Shown here one piece after another: positions 46,946 through 59,215 of a stretch of 64,000 bases of DNA (position 1 is the first letter of the stretch; every line of letters starts with the position of its first letter). Position numbers and translations under genes: made by a program. Source of the stretch: Prunella strophiata (lineage: Eukaryota; Chordata; Aves; Passeriformes; Prunellidae); the NCBI GenBank assembly GCA_036583965.1, contig JAZBQD010000001.1:20380941-20444940 (forward strand), written 5' to 3'. The notes under the pieces are model-generated. The model had not been told where the DNA came from. It saw only the letters and a program-made list of their open reading frames with translations, and did no database searches.

Positions 46946-49365
46946 GGGCACTGGAACAGCCCCAGGGGCACTGGAACAGCCCCAGAGGCACTGGGAATGT
47001 CCCTGAGGGCACTGGAACAGCCCTGAGGGCACTGGAACAGCCCCAGAGGCACTGGGAATGTCCCTGAGGGCACTGGAACAGCCCCAGGGGCACTGGAACA
47101 GCCCCAGGGGCACTGGAACAGCCCCAGGGGCACTGGAACAGCCCCAGGGGCACTGGAACAGCCCCAGGGGCACTGGAACAGCCCCATGGGCACTGGAACA
47201 GCCCTGAGGGCACTGGGAACAGCCTGAGGGCACTGGGAATGTCCCTGAGGGCACTGGAACAGCCCCATGGGCACTGGAACAGCCCCAGGGGCACTGGGAA
47301 CAGCCTGAGGGCACTGGGAACAGCCTGAGGGCACTGGGAACAGCCTGAGGGCACTGGGAACAGCCCCAGGGGCACTGGAACAGCCCCAGGGGCACTGGGA
47401 ACAGCCCCATGGGCACTGGGAACAGCCTGAGGGCACTGGGAATGTCCCTGAGGGCACTGGGAACAGCCTGAGGGCACTGGGAACAGCCCCAGGGGCACTG
47501 GAACAGCCCCAGGGGCACTGGGAACAGCCTGAGGGCACTGGGAACAGCCCTGAGGGCACTGGGAACAGCCTCACTGGCACTGGGAACAGCCCTGAGGGCA
47601 CTGGGAATGTCCCTGAGGGCACTGGGAATGTCCCTGAGGGCACTGGGAACAGCCTGAGGGCACTGGGAATGTCCCTGAGGGCACTGGGAATGTCCCTGAG
47701 GGCACTGGGAATGTCCCTGAGGGCACTGGGAATGTCCCTGAGGGCACTGGGAATGTCCCTGAGGGCACTGGGAATGTCCCTGAGGGCACTGGGAACAGCC
47801 CCATGGGCACTGGAACAGCCCCAGGGGCACTGGAACAGCCCTGAGGGCACTGGAACAGCCCTGAGGGCACTGGGAACAGCCTGAGGGCACTGGGAATGTC
47901 CCTGAGGGCACGGGGAACAGCCCTGAGGGCACTGGGAACAGCCCCAGGGGCACTGGAACAGCCCTGAGGGCACTGGAACAGCCCTGAGGGCACTGGGAAC
48001 AGCCCTGAGGGCACTGGAACAGCCCTGAGGGCACTGGGAACAGCCCTGAGGGCACTGGAACAGCCCCAGGGGCACTGGAACAGCCCCAGAGGCACTGGGA
48101 ATGTCCCTGAGGGCACTGGGAATGTCCCTGAGGGCACTGGAACAGCCCCATGGGCACTGGAACAGCCCTGAGGGCACTGGAACAGCCCCAGGGGCACTGG
48201 AACAGCCCCAGAGGCACTGGGAATGTCCCTGAGGGCACGGGGAACAGCCCTGAGGGCACTGGAACAGCCCCAGGGGCACTGGGAACAGCCTGAGGGCACT
48301 GGGAACAGCCCCAGGGGCACTGGGGAACAGCCCCAGGGGCACTGGGAATGTCCCTGAGGGCACTGGAACAGCCCCAGGGGCACTGGGAATGTCCCTGAGG
48401 GCACTGGGAACAGCCCCATGGGCACTGGGAACAGCCCCATGGGCACTGGGAACAGCCCGGGGCACTGGGAACAGCCCCATGGGCACTGGAACAGCCCTGA
48501 GGGCACTGGGAATGTCCCTGAGGGCACTGGGAACAGCCCTGAGGGCACTGGGAACAGCCCCAGGGGCACTGGGAACAGCCCCAGGGGCACTGGGAACAGC
48601 CCCATGGGCACTGGGAACAGCCCTGAGGGCACTGGGAACAGCCCCATGGGCACTGGGAACAGCCCCAGGGGCACTGGGAACAGCCCCGGGGGCACTGGGA
48701 ACAGCCCTGAGGGCACTGGAACAGCCCCAGAGGCACTGGGAATGTCCCTGAGGGCACGGGGAACAGCCCTGAGGGCACTGGGAACAGCCCTGAGGGCACT
48801 GGAACAGCCCCAGAGGCACTGGGAATGTCCCTGAGGGCACGGGGAACAGCCCTGAGGGCACTGGGAACAGCCCTGAGGGCACTGGAACAGCCCCAGAGGC
48901 ACTGGGAATGTCCCTGAGGGCACTGGGAACAGCCCCGGGGCACTGGGAATGTCCCTGAGGGCACTGGGAACAGCCCTGAGGGCACTGGGAACAGCCTTGA
49001 GGGCACTGGGAACAGCCCCAGGGGCACTGGAAACAGCCCCACTGGCACTGAGAACAGCCCCACGGGCACTGGGAACAGCCCTGAGGGCACTGGGAACAGC
49101 CCCATGGGCACTGGGAACAGCCCTGCGGGCACTGGAACAGCCCTGAGGGCACTGGGAACAGCCCTGAGGGCACTGGAACAGCCCTGAGGGCACTGGGAAC
49201 AGCCCCAGGGGCACTGGGAACAGCCCTGAGGGCACTGGGAATGTCCCTGAGGGCACTGGGAACAGCCTGAGGGCACTGGAACAGCCCCAGGGGCACTGGA
49301 ACAGCCCCAGGGGCACTGAGAACAGCCCCAGGGGCACTGGAACAGCCCTGAGGGCACTGGGTGAT
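46946..49365. repeat. 20-22 bp minisatellite (array M), about 2.4 kb
   Basis: Unit GGCACTGG(G)AACAGCCC(C/T)(A/G)(G/A)GG or GGCACTGGGAATGTCCCTGA. Runs of the AATGTCCCTGA type (47580-47790) alternate with AACAGCC types, showing local higher-order expansion. Minus-strand frames above 1,100 residues are repeat artefacts. Confidence 0.96.
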
Positions 49366-50014
49366 ATTTAATGTCCTTCCCAATTCAAACCAGTCCATAA
49401 CACTCCCAAGCCCCAGCTCTGGTGGGGCAGCAGAGCAGAAAAGTGTTCATTACCCACCCTGAATAATCCCATTTCCTCGTTTTGAAAAGTTGAGTTTAAA
49501 GAGAAATTCAGCCTCCTTCCCTTTGAATTTCCCTTCTGATCTCTGTGTAGGAATATTGCAGGGGTTGCACTGAGCCAACTGGAAAGTAATCACATAAAGC
49601 TCCTGTCAGAATTTCTTAGTGCTCCAGCTAATGAAAGGACAAATAAAATACCAGCATTATTGCCAACCTTTGAAAGTTGCCTTTCTGAGGAGTCCTTTTT
49701 AAGTGCTAATTAATCAAATCAGTGATATTTTTCCAGGGTCAGTGACTCATTACTGCTGCACTTGCTGGAAGTGAAGAAGGCTGAAATATTCAACGGAATG
49801 GATCATAATTCTTCCCTAGATGGCCAAGCAGTGTTTGAGGCAGGAGCAGCGTCCCCCTGAGTCAAACCCATCTGAATCAGCTCCTCCTGCCTCTGTCCCT
49901 GCTGCTGGTGGCACCAGGGCAGCAGGAGGTGACACGGGGGGAATGGAAATCACCATCCCACAGCCCTGACTGGTGCAGAGGGGCAGCACCAGGGCCCCCT
50001 CCCCTGCTCCGGGG
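49366..50014. other. Unique non-coding DNA
   Basis: Moderately AT-rich. No supported exon. Confidence 0.35.
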
Positions 50015-50470
50015 GTGTCACCACACTGCCACCACTGCTGAGGGGAGGCAATGTCACCACACTGCCACCACTGCTGAGGGGAGCAATGTCACCACACTGC
50101 CACCCTCCCCTGCTGCAGGGATGCCACCACACTGCCACCATGCCTCACAATGCCTGGCAGGAGCAATGTCACCACACTGCCACCCTCCCCTGCTCCGGGG
50201 GTGTCACCACACTGCCACCACTGCTGAGGGGAACGCAATGTCACCACACTGCCACCATGGCTGAGGGGAAGGATGTCACCACACTGCCATCCTTCCCTGC
50301 TCCAGGGATGTCACCACACTGCCACCACGGCTTGTCAGGGGGGGTGTCACCACACTGCCACCATGCCTGGCAGGAGCAATGCCACCACACTGCCACCATG
50401 GCTGTCAGGGGGGATGTCACCACACTGCCACCATGCCTGGCAGGAGCAATGCCACCACACTGCCACCACA
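50015..50470. repeat. ~35-50 bp minisatellite (array N)
   Basis: Repeated ATGTCACCACACTGCCACCA with variable inserts (TGCCTGGCAGGAGCA, CTGCTGAGGGGA, CCTCCCCTGCTCC). Confidence 0.92.
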
Positions 50471-50690
50471 GCCCAGCTCTGAGCTCCAGCCCTGCCTGGC
50501 ACTGAGCTGGGGAGGGCACAGCTGGCTCCCAGGCTGCAGCAGGAATTGGTTTTTGTGGGAGGGGGAGCAGGGAGTGGATGAAACCTCATCCCAAGGGTTC
50601 CCCCTGCCCTGGCACCTCCCAGCTGGGAAAGGTGACAAAAGGGGATGCAAAGAGAGCAGTGACAGGAGAAGGCAGGGAGAGGGGACTGAT

Positions 50691-50960
50691 GGAAGATTCC
50701 AGAATGGTCTGGGTTTGAAGAGACCCCAAAGCCCACCCAGTGCCACCCCTGCCATGGCAGGGACACCTCCCACTGTCCCAGGTGCTCCAGCCCCAGTGCC
50801 CAGCCTGGCCTTGGGCACTGCCAGGGATCCAGGGGCAGCCACAGCTGCTCTGGGCACCCTGTGCCAGCCCTGCCCACCCTGCCAGGGAAAGATTTCCTCC
50901 TAAAACCCAATCTTGTCCCACCCTCTTTCACATGAAGCAATTCCCCTGTGTCCTGTCCTG
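50691..50960 (-). mobile_element. CR1 LINE 3' fragment
   Basis: ATTCCAGAATGGTCTGGG, CCACCCCTGCCATGGCAGGG and GATCCAGGGGCAGCCACAG in CR1 3' order, reverse-complemented. Confidence 0.85.
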
Positions 50961-51884
50961 TCAGCAAGAGGGGTAAGAAACCAAGAAGGGAAAATAAAAC
51001 AGGGGAGAGACAGATTGATGTATAAAACATGTGAGAAGAGGTGGTGGAAGGAAAATAATGAACCAAGGAGAACGAGGAAAGTCAGTTAAAAGGAAAACAT
51101 GCTTTAACCCATCTCACAGGTGAACATTTGTCCCGTGAGGAAAGCCAGGCTGGGCAGAAGCAGAGAGCTCCAGAGGAATTCCCCATGCCAGCTGGAGCTG
51201 TGGCCAGGAGAGGAGAGGCACAGGGCACAGAGGGCACCCCCAGCATGGAGCCCAGCCCCTGGGCACAGGCTGGCCTGGGGGAGCTCCACAGCCCAGCTCA
51301 ACCAGAGAGCAGCAGCCCTTGAACACAGAATGCATTTCCAGCTGGAGGGGTCTGTGTGTGACCCAGAACCTCACCCTGCTCAGCTGCACACGCCTGCCCA
51401 ACAGCAGCCCATGAATTTATCATCATTTTCCAGAGGAAACACGCTCAGACATTAACCCAGCACAGCTGGGCACAGGGAGGATTTGTCTTCATCAACACAA
51501 TGGGATAGTCAAGGTCTCCCAGAGCCTCTGGTGGAGGAAAACCTTTGTGTAATCTCAATGCCAATCTCAATGCCACAGAAACACAATTTAGGGCTTGACA
51601 TCATGAGTTATTACAGGCTATTAGATGGGTTTCTTTCATTTCTTTTGTTAACTAATGCCTGTCCTCAGAACCAAAATGATCTGCAGCAATATCTCTCCAC
51701 AACTGCACGGGGATGATCTGGAGATTGCCATGGAACAAAAGGACTTGGTGGGGTTTGCAGGGCAGCAAATGCTGCTCAGAGTCTCCAGCTTCAAGAGCCT
51801 TTGTGGCATTCCAGGTTTGCCAGAGGCTCCACAGCATCACAGGGGACACCACAGGGGACAACCACGGAGCCCCAGCCTGGGCTG
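50961..51884. other. Unique non-coding DNA
   Basis: Purine-rich at 50985-51080. No supported gene. Confidence 0.35.
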
Positions 51885-51978
51885 GGCTGCAAGGACCCCA
51901 AATCCACCCAGTGCCACCCCTGCCATGGCAGGGACACCTTCCCCTGTGCCAGGAGCTCCAGCCCTGTCCAGGAACACT
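51885..51978 (-). mobile_element. Short CR1 3' fragment
   Basis: CTGCAAGGACCCCAAATCC and CCTGCCATGGCAGGGACACC are shared with the other CR1 copies. It is less than 100 bp long. Confidence 0.65.
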
Positions 51979-52416
51979 CCAGGGGAACCCACTGAAATCT
52001 TGTTGTTGCTGCTCAAAGCTACAGCCAAACACTCAGTGCTTTGGTGTTTCTCCACCTCAGAACTATGTGCTGGAATGTTCCCCTGGTAAGGACAGGTCCA
52101 AAATCCCAAATCATGCATTGTTGTGCTCTGGGGTTCCCATTATCCCCCTTTGCACCCCCTGGAATGGCTGAACTCCTCAGGCTGGCAGTGCCCATCTCCC
52201 CTCTCCTTCCCCTGCTCTGTGCACCATCAGGTTCTGGGCAGGCTCAGCTGAGGGAACAGCGAGGGGCTGCTGGGCAGCACAAACATCCCAGTGTTCAGAT
52301 TTTCAGGCTGTCAGACAAAGAGAGGCCCCAAGTCTTGACCTGCTGGGTTTCCTAAAGGAAATTTGGTGTCTCAAGGGCCAGGAGATGCTGTGATTGCCCA
52401 TCCAATGGACTGGGCT
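51979..52416. other. Unique non-coding DNA
   Basis: No feature recognised. Confidence 0.35.
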
Positions 52417-53990
52417 AAGAGTTATATTAATATAAATATAAATATAAATATAAATATAAATAAGAGTTATATTAATATAAATATAAATAAGAGTTATATT
52501 AATATAAATATAAATAAGAGTTATATTAATATAAATATAAATAAGAGTTATATTAATATAAATATAAATATAAATATAAATATAAATAAGAGTTATATTA
52601 ATATAAATATAAATAAGAGTTATATTAATATAAATATAAATAAGAGTTATATTAATATAAATATAAATATAAATAAGAGTTATATTAATATAAATATAAA
52701 TAAGAGTTATATTAATATAAATATAAATAAGAGTTATATTAATATAAATATAAATAAGAGTTATATTAATATAAATATAAATAAGAGTTATATTAATATA
52801 AATATAAATAAGAGTTATATTAATATAAATATAAATAAGAGTTATATTAATATAAATATAAATAAGAGTTATATTAATATAAATATAAATAAGAGTTATA
52901 TTAATATAAATATAAATAAGAGTTATATTAATATAAATATAAATATAAATATAAATATAAATAAGAGTTATATTAATATAAATATAAATAAGAGTTATAT
53001 TAATATAAATATAAATAAGAGTTATATTAATATAAATATAAATAAGAGTTATATTAATATAAATATAAATATAAATATAAATAAGAGTTATATTAATATA
53101 AATATAAATATAAATATAAATAAGAGTTATATTAATATAAATATAAATATAAATAAGAGTTATATTAATATAAATATAAATAAGAGTTATATTAATATAA
53201 ATATAAATATAAATATAAATAAGAGTTATATTAATATAAATATAAATAAGAGTTATATTAATATAAATATAAATAAGAGTTATATTAATATAAATATAAA
53301 TAAGAGTTATATTAATATAAATATAAATAAGAGTTATATTAATATAAATATAAATAAGAGTTATATTAATATAAATATAAATATAAATAAGAGTTATATT
53401 AATATAAATATAAATAAGAGTTATATTAATATAAATATAAATATAAATAAGAGTTATATTAATATAAATATAAATAAGAGTTATATTAATATAAATATAA
53501 ATAAGAGTTATATTAATATAAATATAAATAAGAGTTATATTAATATAAATATAAATATAAATATAAATATAAATATAAATATAAATATAAATAAGAGTTA
53601 TATTAATATAAATATAAATAAGAGTTATATTAATATAAATATAAATATAAATATAAATAAGAGTTATATTAATATAAATATAAATATAAATATAAATATA
53701 AATATAAATAAGAGTTATATTAATATAAATATAAATATAAATATAAATATAAATATAAATATAAATATAAATATAAATAAGAGTTATATTAATATAAATA
53801 TAAATATAAATATAAATATAAATATAAATATAAATAAGAGTTATATTAATATAAATATAAATATAAATATAAATAAGAGTTATATTAATATAAATATAAA
53901 TATAAATATAAATATAAATATAAATATAAATATAAATATAAATAAGAGTTATATTAATATAAATATAAATTATATTTATATAAATTATAT
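52417..53990. repeat. AT-rich 27-bp minisatellite with (ATAAAT)n expansions (array O)
   Basis: Each unit is AAGAGTTATATTAATATAAA followed by two to nine TATAAA/ATAAAT steps, so unit lengths are 27 plus multiples of 6. All are multiples of three and stop-free in one frame, producing a ~500-residue Asn-Ile repeat frame that is not a gene. It is an island of almost pure A/T within GC-rich DNA. Confidence 0.97.
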
Positions 53991-54834
53991 ATGGTTATGG
54001 ATCTGACCTTTCATTTCTCACCCTTCCTCAGCAGAACCTCACTCCCAGTCTGCCCTGGCTGGTGGGTGCAGCACCCTCCCATGGAAACAGGAATTAAAGG
54101 GTTTTCCTTTGCCAGGGCCAGCTCAGGAATGACACCCAGCCTGTGTGTGGCTGAGGGGTGTCTGGTTTTAAGCCATAAACCTTTAAAATGTGTAGGAGAA
54201 ATCAGATGAGCCAAGAGAAAACAGGAAGGGTTTGGGTTTTTTTCCAGGAGGGAGCACATAAAAGTTTGCTTTTGGTGGAGAAGAAATACTGGCAATGCTG
54301 AAGGCCCCATGAACCCCCTGTGTGGAAGGCAGATTTGGTAGGATTGTTCAAATTCCAAGCAGAATGTCCAGATCCCCAGTGCTTCTGTCAGGATGATTCA
54401 AAGGCTGGGGTTGTTCTCTCTGGGTTTGTTCCTCCCCGAGCCCCTCTGGAGCAGGTTTGGGCACTGAGACCCTCCCCAGCCCCCATGCAGGCAGAGCTCA
54501 CGTTTCCCTCCATGGCACACAGCTCCTCCAGGCTCTGCTACACTCATGCCTGGTAATTAAAAGATTCACAAAACCTCCAGGACTACACCCACACACCCGA
54601 GAGCCACATGGCAACCTGCTGCTGCTGAGCCCTGATAATGGCCTAATTAATTCTCTGGGAGAGAACAAAGTTGAAAAATCACCTCCACCAAGCAGCTCCA
54701 TCTTTGCTGCTCCCCCACATGCCCGTGGCTGTGCCAGGGAGGACAGCCAGACAGCCCAGGGCTGGGTTTGGGCACAGTCTGTGGAACTGTGACCTGCTCT
54801 TTCTCCAGGCCCAGCAGCAGCAGCATCCAGGGTC
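53991..54834. other. Unique non-coding DNA
   Basis: No supported exon. Confidence 0.35.
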
Positions 54835-55035
54835 AGTCTTGGAATGCTTTGGGTGGGAAGGGACCCCAAATCCCACCCAGTGCCACCCCTGCCATGGCAG
54901 GGACACCTCCCACTGTCCCAGGTGCTCCCAGCCCCAGTGTCCAGCCTGGCCTTGGGCACTGCCAGGGATCCAGGGGCAGCCACAGCTGCTCTGGGCACCC
55001 TGTGCCAGCCCTGCCCACCCTGCCAGGGAGGAATA
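54835..55035 (-). mobile_element. CR1 LINE 3' fragment
   Basis: TTGGAATGCTTTGGGTGGGA, CCACCCCTGCCATGGCAGGG and GCCAGGGATCCAGGGGCAGC in reverse-complemented CR1 order. Confidence 0.85.
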
Positions 55036-56239
55036 ATGGGGATAAAGCTCTGATCCTCTGGAGAGAGGGGCTGACCCTGAAGCTGCTGTTCATGCCCACA
55101 TTCCCCAGGAGTCTCCCAAAAGCCCAACACGTGGCACCCCGAGGCTCCTGTGGCACCATCTTCCCCCAGGGTGATGGGAAGAGGCCAGGTCCAAATAAAC
55201 ACAAAGGGGGAAAAGCAAAAGCAGGCTGGAAAGTTGGGATAACTTAGATAGAGCAGCCCTTTCCCTGGGCCTGCAAATGGCCACTATCTGCTGTGCAATC
55301 TGCAGTGGCAGGGAGGGGATGAGAGCTCAGCTGAGCACTTTAGGCTAATGTTATTCATAAGCAAGGCTTATCTCCCTGGGTACAGCTTGCATATTTTTAT
55401 AAAGCGCTGAATTCCTTACCCACTGATGGTTTGGGAGCTGGCAGCTCCGTGTCTCACCTGGTTTCCCAGAGGAATTGGAGCCATGGGCACCCTGCAGCTC
55501 CCAGCAGGGAGAGGCTTCAGCCCCCTGGGTCTGGTGAGCCCCACAGGATGGACCCTGCAGGAGTGAGAGCAGCAGAGCCAGGCCTGGCACTCCCTGGGCA
55601 CCCAGGCAGCTCTGGAAGGGAGGAATGTGCTCACACAGCACCTCCCTGCCCCTGCTCCCTGAGGGAAAACCTCCCTCCACGCCAGCACCAGACCTGCAAA
55701 CAAAACCTGAGCCTTTCCTTCCCCACACAATAAAGGGAGAATCCCAGCAGTCCTGCTGGCTTTCCTAGAACCAGACATGCCAGCAGCTTTCAAACCTACA
55801 CCTACAAAGAGGGCAGCTTTTAATTAGCGTCAAATGGCAGATTAAAGTTGGCCACTGTCACTGTGACTTTGTCTACTTCCAAATTTTTCATGGCTTGAAG
55901 AAGCAATTTATTGTTTTGTACTGAGAGATTCAGAAAAGTCAAGCTGAGAGAGGTTCCCAGGGAATAAATCATCTCACTGCCATAAACATTTCCCTTAAAA
56001 TTGCTTTTTCCACAGTTTATTAGAGCTTTTATTTTGGAGGAGGCAGTTCCACAAATTCTTCTCTGCAGTTTCAGTGATTGATAATTAAGCTCATGTGGTT
56101 TGACTGTTTCTGTGATTTCCAAGGCAAATCTTCATCTCGCCCACCCAACGCTCACCTACAGCAACGTGCTCCATTCCAAAATAAGAGAACAGTGGGAACG
56201 TGGCAAGAACAGGGAAGGGTTCCTCAGTGGAAAGGGCTG
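55036..56239. other. Unique non-coding DNA
   Basis: A minus-strand frame at 55820-56122 (SVQNNKLLLQAMKNLEVDK) is open but has no splice or homology support. Confidence 0.35.
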
Positions 56240-56405
56240 TCCAGGCCTGGCACAGTGCCCAGGGCAGGGCTGGATCCCTGGCAGTGCCCAAGGCCAGGCT
56301 GGACATTGGGGTTTGGAGCAGCCTGGCACAGTGGGAGGAGTCCCTGCCCTGGCAGGGGTGGAATTAATGGTCCTGAGGGTCCCTTCTAACACAAACCATC
56401 CTAGC
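56240..56405 (+). mobile_element. CR1 LINE 3' fragment, plus orientation
   Basis: GGCTGGATCCCTGGCAGTGC, GGAGGAGTCCCTGCCCTGGC and GGTCCTGAGGGTCCCTTCTA are the forward sense of the landmarks seen reversed in the other copies. Confidence 0.8.
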
Positions 56406-57225
56406 TTTTACTTCATTTTTTACTTATCTAAGCTGCATTTGATTAATCTTGGCCAATTTTTTGGTATTAACAAAATCACACCAACAGCACTTCCTCCCCT
56501 GAGTGAGTTCTCCCACACTCCAGCAGAAAGGGCAGAATTCGTGCCCAAGAATTCTCATCAAGAAAGGATTTCTCAAACAAAATAGGGAATGGCATCCTTG
56601 GTTTGCCATATGGGGAACTGAGGAGGGCTGCAAGCCTTGTCCTGGCTAAGGCAGGGAATTTCAGATTCCAAATCTCAACTCTGACATCCTCAGCCCTCAC
56701 TTCTATGGAGCTGCTTTGCCACCTCCTGCTTTGTGCTCCTCACTGCCTGGTAGCATTGCAGCCTTTTCATCCTTAGAAATGGGCCACAGCCACTGTAATC
56801 CAAATCAATCCATCTCACCTTTCAACAGAAACAATAAAAAGACAGATAAGGAACAAAAGCTAAGGGCTCTTTGTCACATGTTCATAAATGAATAAAAGTA
56901 CATGATGGAAAACTCTGAAACAACATCCAATCACTGCTGGTGCTTATGAGAGACACATCACTAATGGTTCATTTAACTTTGCAGTACCTTAAACTCCCTC
57001 GTTTTGTGGAGCTGGAATTATTTATGAGACAGTTTATTATGAGCAGATTAATATTCATTGGGCAGCTGGCAGAAGATGCTTGCTGCCATCTCGGGTTTGT
57101 TGTGCAGGAGCACGGAGCCCTCACCTCGGGAGTGTGGCCAGAGCTGATTGCAATCAGGATTGCAGCAGTGAGCTCGTCAGCCCCGGGGGGCTGGGGAGGG
57201 GAATCTCACCTTTCCTCAGGCCGGG
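56406..57225. other. Unique non-coding DNA
   Basis: No supported exon. Confidence 0.35.
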
Positions 57226-57608
57226 CTGGGGCAGGAGCAGCCCCTGAGCCCTGGGATGGGGCTGGGATGGGGCAGGAGCAGCTCCTGAGCCCTGGGATGG
57301 GGCAGGAGCAGCCCCTGAGCCCTGGGCTGGGGCTGGGATGGGGCAGGAGCAGCCCCTGAGCCCTGGGATGGGGCTGGGATGGGGCAGGAGCAGCCCCTGA
57401 GCCCTGGGCTGGGATGGGGCAGGAGCAGCCCCTGAGCCCTGGGCTGGGATGGGGCAGGAGCAGCTCCTGAGCCCTGGGATGGGGCTGGGATGGGGCAGGA
57501 GCAGCCCCTGAGCCCTGGGATGGGGCAGGAGCAGCCCCTGAGCCCTGGGCTGGGATGGGGCAGGAGCAGCTCCTGAGCCCTGGGATGGGGCAGGAGCAGC
57601 CCCTGAGT
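57226..57608. repeat. G-rich minisatellite (array P)
   Basis: Units GGGGCAGGAGCAGCCCCTGA then GCCCTGGGATG, with or without an extra GGGCTGGGAT. Each unit contains GGGCAGGA, the conserved part of the classical Jeffreys minisatellite core. Confidence 0.93.
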
Positions 57609-57860
57609 CCTGCCCTGCTCCATGGGTGATGGGTATTGTAAATAACTGTAAATAATGTACAGGTAGTTTTTAGTATAAAAAGACAACCGCACCCAGAAGG
57701 TGGGCAGTGTGCTCGACTGACCTGCTGAACAGACCTGGGCTGGCCAGGGAGAGAATTTGTTAGATAAGAAATAATAAACAACCTTGGAAACTGCACGAGA
57801 AGACTCCTGACTCCTTCTTCGGTTCTTGGGCTGGGACACAGAGACTCCCAAACACATCTT
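57609..57860 (+). mobile_element. Probable ERV LTR with promoter and polyadenylation signal
   Basis: TTTTTAGTATAAAAAGAC (TATA box at about 57674) is followed about 95 bp later by AGAAATAATAAACAACC (AATAAA-type signal) and then GACTCCTGACTCCTTCTTCG, the order U3-R-U5 expected of an LTR. No viral genes flank it. The TATA-to-AATAAA spacing is short, as in many avian LTRs. Confidence 0.6.
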
Positions 57861-58854
57861 GGGGTCATCTCCAGCTCCTGAGAGAGCTCTGACAGCCCAG
57901 CACCTGCCCGAGCCCAGGGGCTGCTCTCTCTCCTCTCCTCTCTCTCCTCCCTTAGGAGTTTTTAGGAGTCCCCCTCAGCTCAGGGCATCAGTCCCTGTGG
58001 TTTATGTGCTGCAGGTGCCAAGCAGGATGCCCACCCCTCACAGCTCCAGCAGATCATGCCAACCCCATGGAAAATGAAGGAGCCCTGGCCCGATGGCAGG
58101 AGGGGCACACGTGGAACTGGCACATCCCAACACACACTGAGGAACAGGAAAACAGGAGCAAGAGAAGGCACAGAGCTACAGAAAATGAAAATAAAAACCC
58201 ATTGCCTGCTCAAATTACCCTCTAATGTCTTATCATATTAACAACATAGAAACCCACCAGCACTTGTAACCCCCAGTCTAAACCCAGCCATAACATTATT
58301 CCCCTGAAACCAGCCAAGTTAATATATGTTAATACAGGAAAAATCAACTCACCTTTGAATCTCCTAATGAGCCCAGAGCTTTTGTAATCAGCCTATTCTT
58401 GGTCTGGGTATTTATAACTACCCCCACCTGAAACTGGAAACAAGGAGCAGCTCAGACATTGATCCAGCTCAGAAATTGATCCAGCATTTGCATAAAATCT
58501 GTGGCTGGAGCTGATGAGCCCACCAGAGCATTGTACCCAGGAGGAAAAGCAAGCAGCACCCACGGAGTGCCCAGAGCCCTGGGGAGAGCTTCCTGCAGCA
58601 CACAGCAGGGACAGGGGCACCCCAAGGCCCCTGCCAGGGCACCAGGGACACGTTTCAGCCAGCCCTGGGCCAGGACTGGGCCCAGATCAGCTCCCTCAGT
58701 GACAGGGACAGGCAGGGCACTGCCAGCTCTGGGAGCAGAGGGACTCCAGCAGGCTCCAGGAGGGGCTGGCACTGCCCTGGCACCTCAGACAGATGGCATT
58801 CAGCCCCCCAGGCAGGGCAGGGCAGCACCCAGGGCTGTCACAGCAGGGCAGACC
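57861..58854. other. Unique non-coding DNA
   Basis: A CT-rich stretch lies at 57925-57955. No supported exon. Confidence 0.35.
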
Positions 58855-58935
58855 CACAGGGTAATAATTAACACTGACCCCACGGGGTGATAATTAACAC
58901 TGACCCCACAGGGTAATAATTAGCACTGACCCCAT
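58855..58935. repeat. ~32-bp tandem repeat, 2.5 copies
   Basis: GGGT(A/G)ATAATTA(A/G)CACTGA followed by CCCCA(C/T) variants. Confidence 0.85.
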
Positions 58936-59034
58936 GACTGCAGAAGGCTGAGCCATTGCTGGTTTCTCAGTCTATGTATTATTACACGTATTAAGAAGCC
59001 CATAACCCTTCCAGACAGTCAGACACAGCTCTGA

Positions 59035-59215
59035 TCTAATTGGTCAGTCCCTCCAAACACCAGTCCAGTGGCCAATTAAGAATCCAGCCTTTGTAAACAA
59101 TCTCCATAGCACATTCCACATGTGCCCAACAACAGCTGCAGCAAGTGCAGATAAGAATTGTGTATTATTCCTTTCTCTGAGCTTCTCACAGCCTTCCCCA
59201 GGACAAAGCCTGCTG
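59035..59215. mobile_element. Probable ERV LTR fragment, same family as 12351-12660
   Basis: CAATTAAGAATCCAGCC, ACATTCCACATGTGCCC, GATAAGAATTGTGTATTATT and CTTTCTCTGAGCTTCTCACA match the order of the block at the start of contig B. Confidence 0.5.

Noticed and set aside
46007..49398. Minus-strand open frames above 1,100 residues
   Set aside because: The 19-22 bp units of arrays L and M contain no stop in these frames. The translations are periodic in step with the DNA.
52363..54006. 547-residue Asn-Ile repeat protein
   Set aside because: Direct translation of the AT-rich 27-bp array, with no independent coding evidence.
55820..56122. 100-residue minus-strand protein
   Set aside because: No splice context, recognisable family or codon bias; an open frame of this length is expected by chance over 64 kb.
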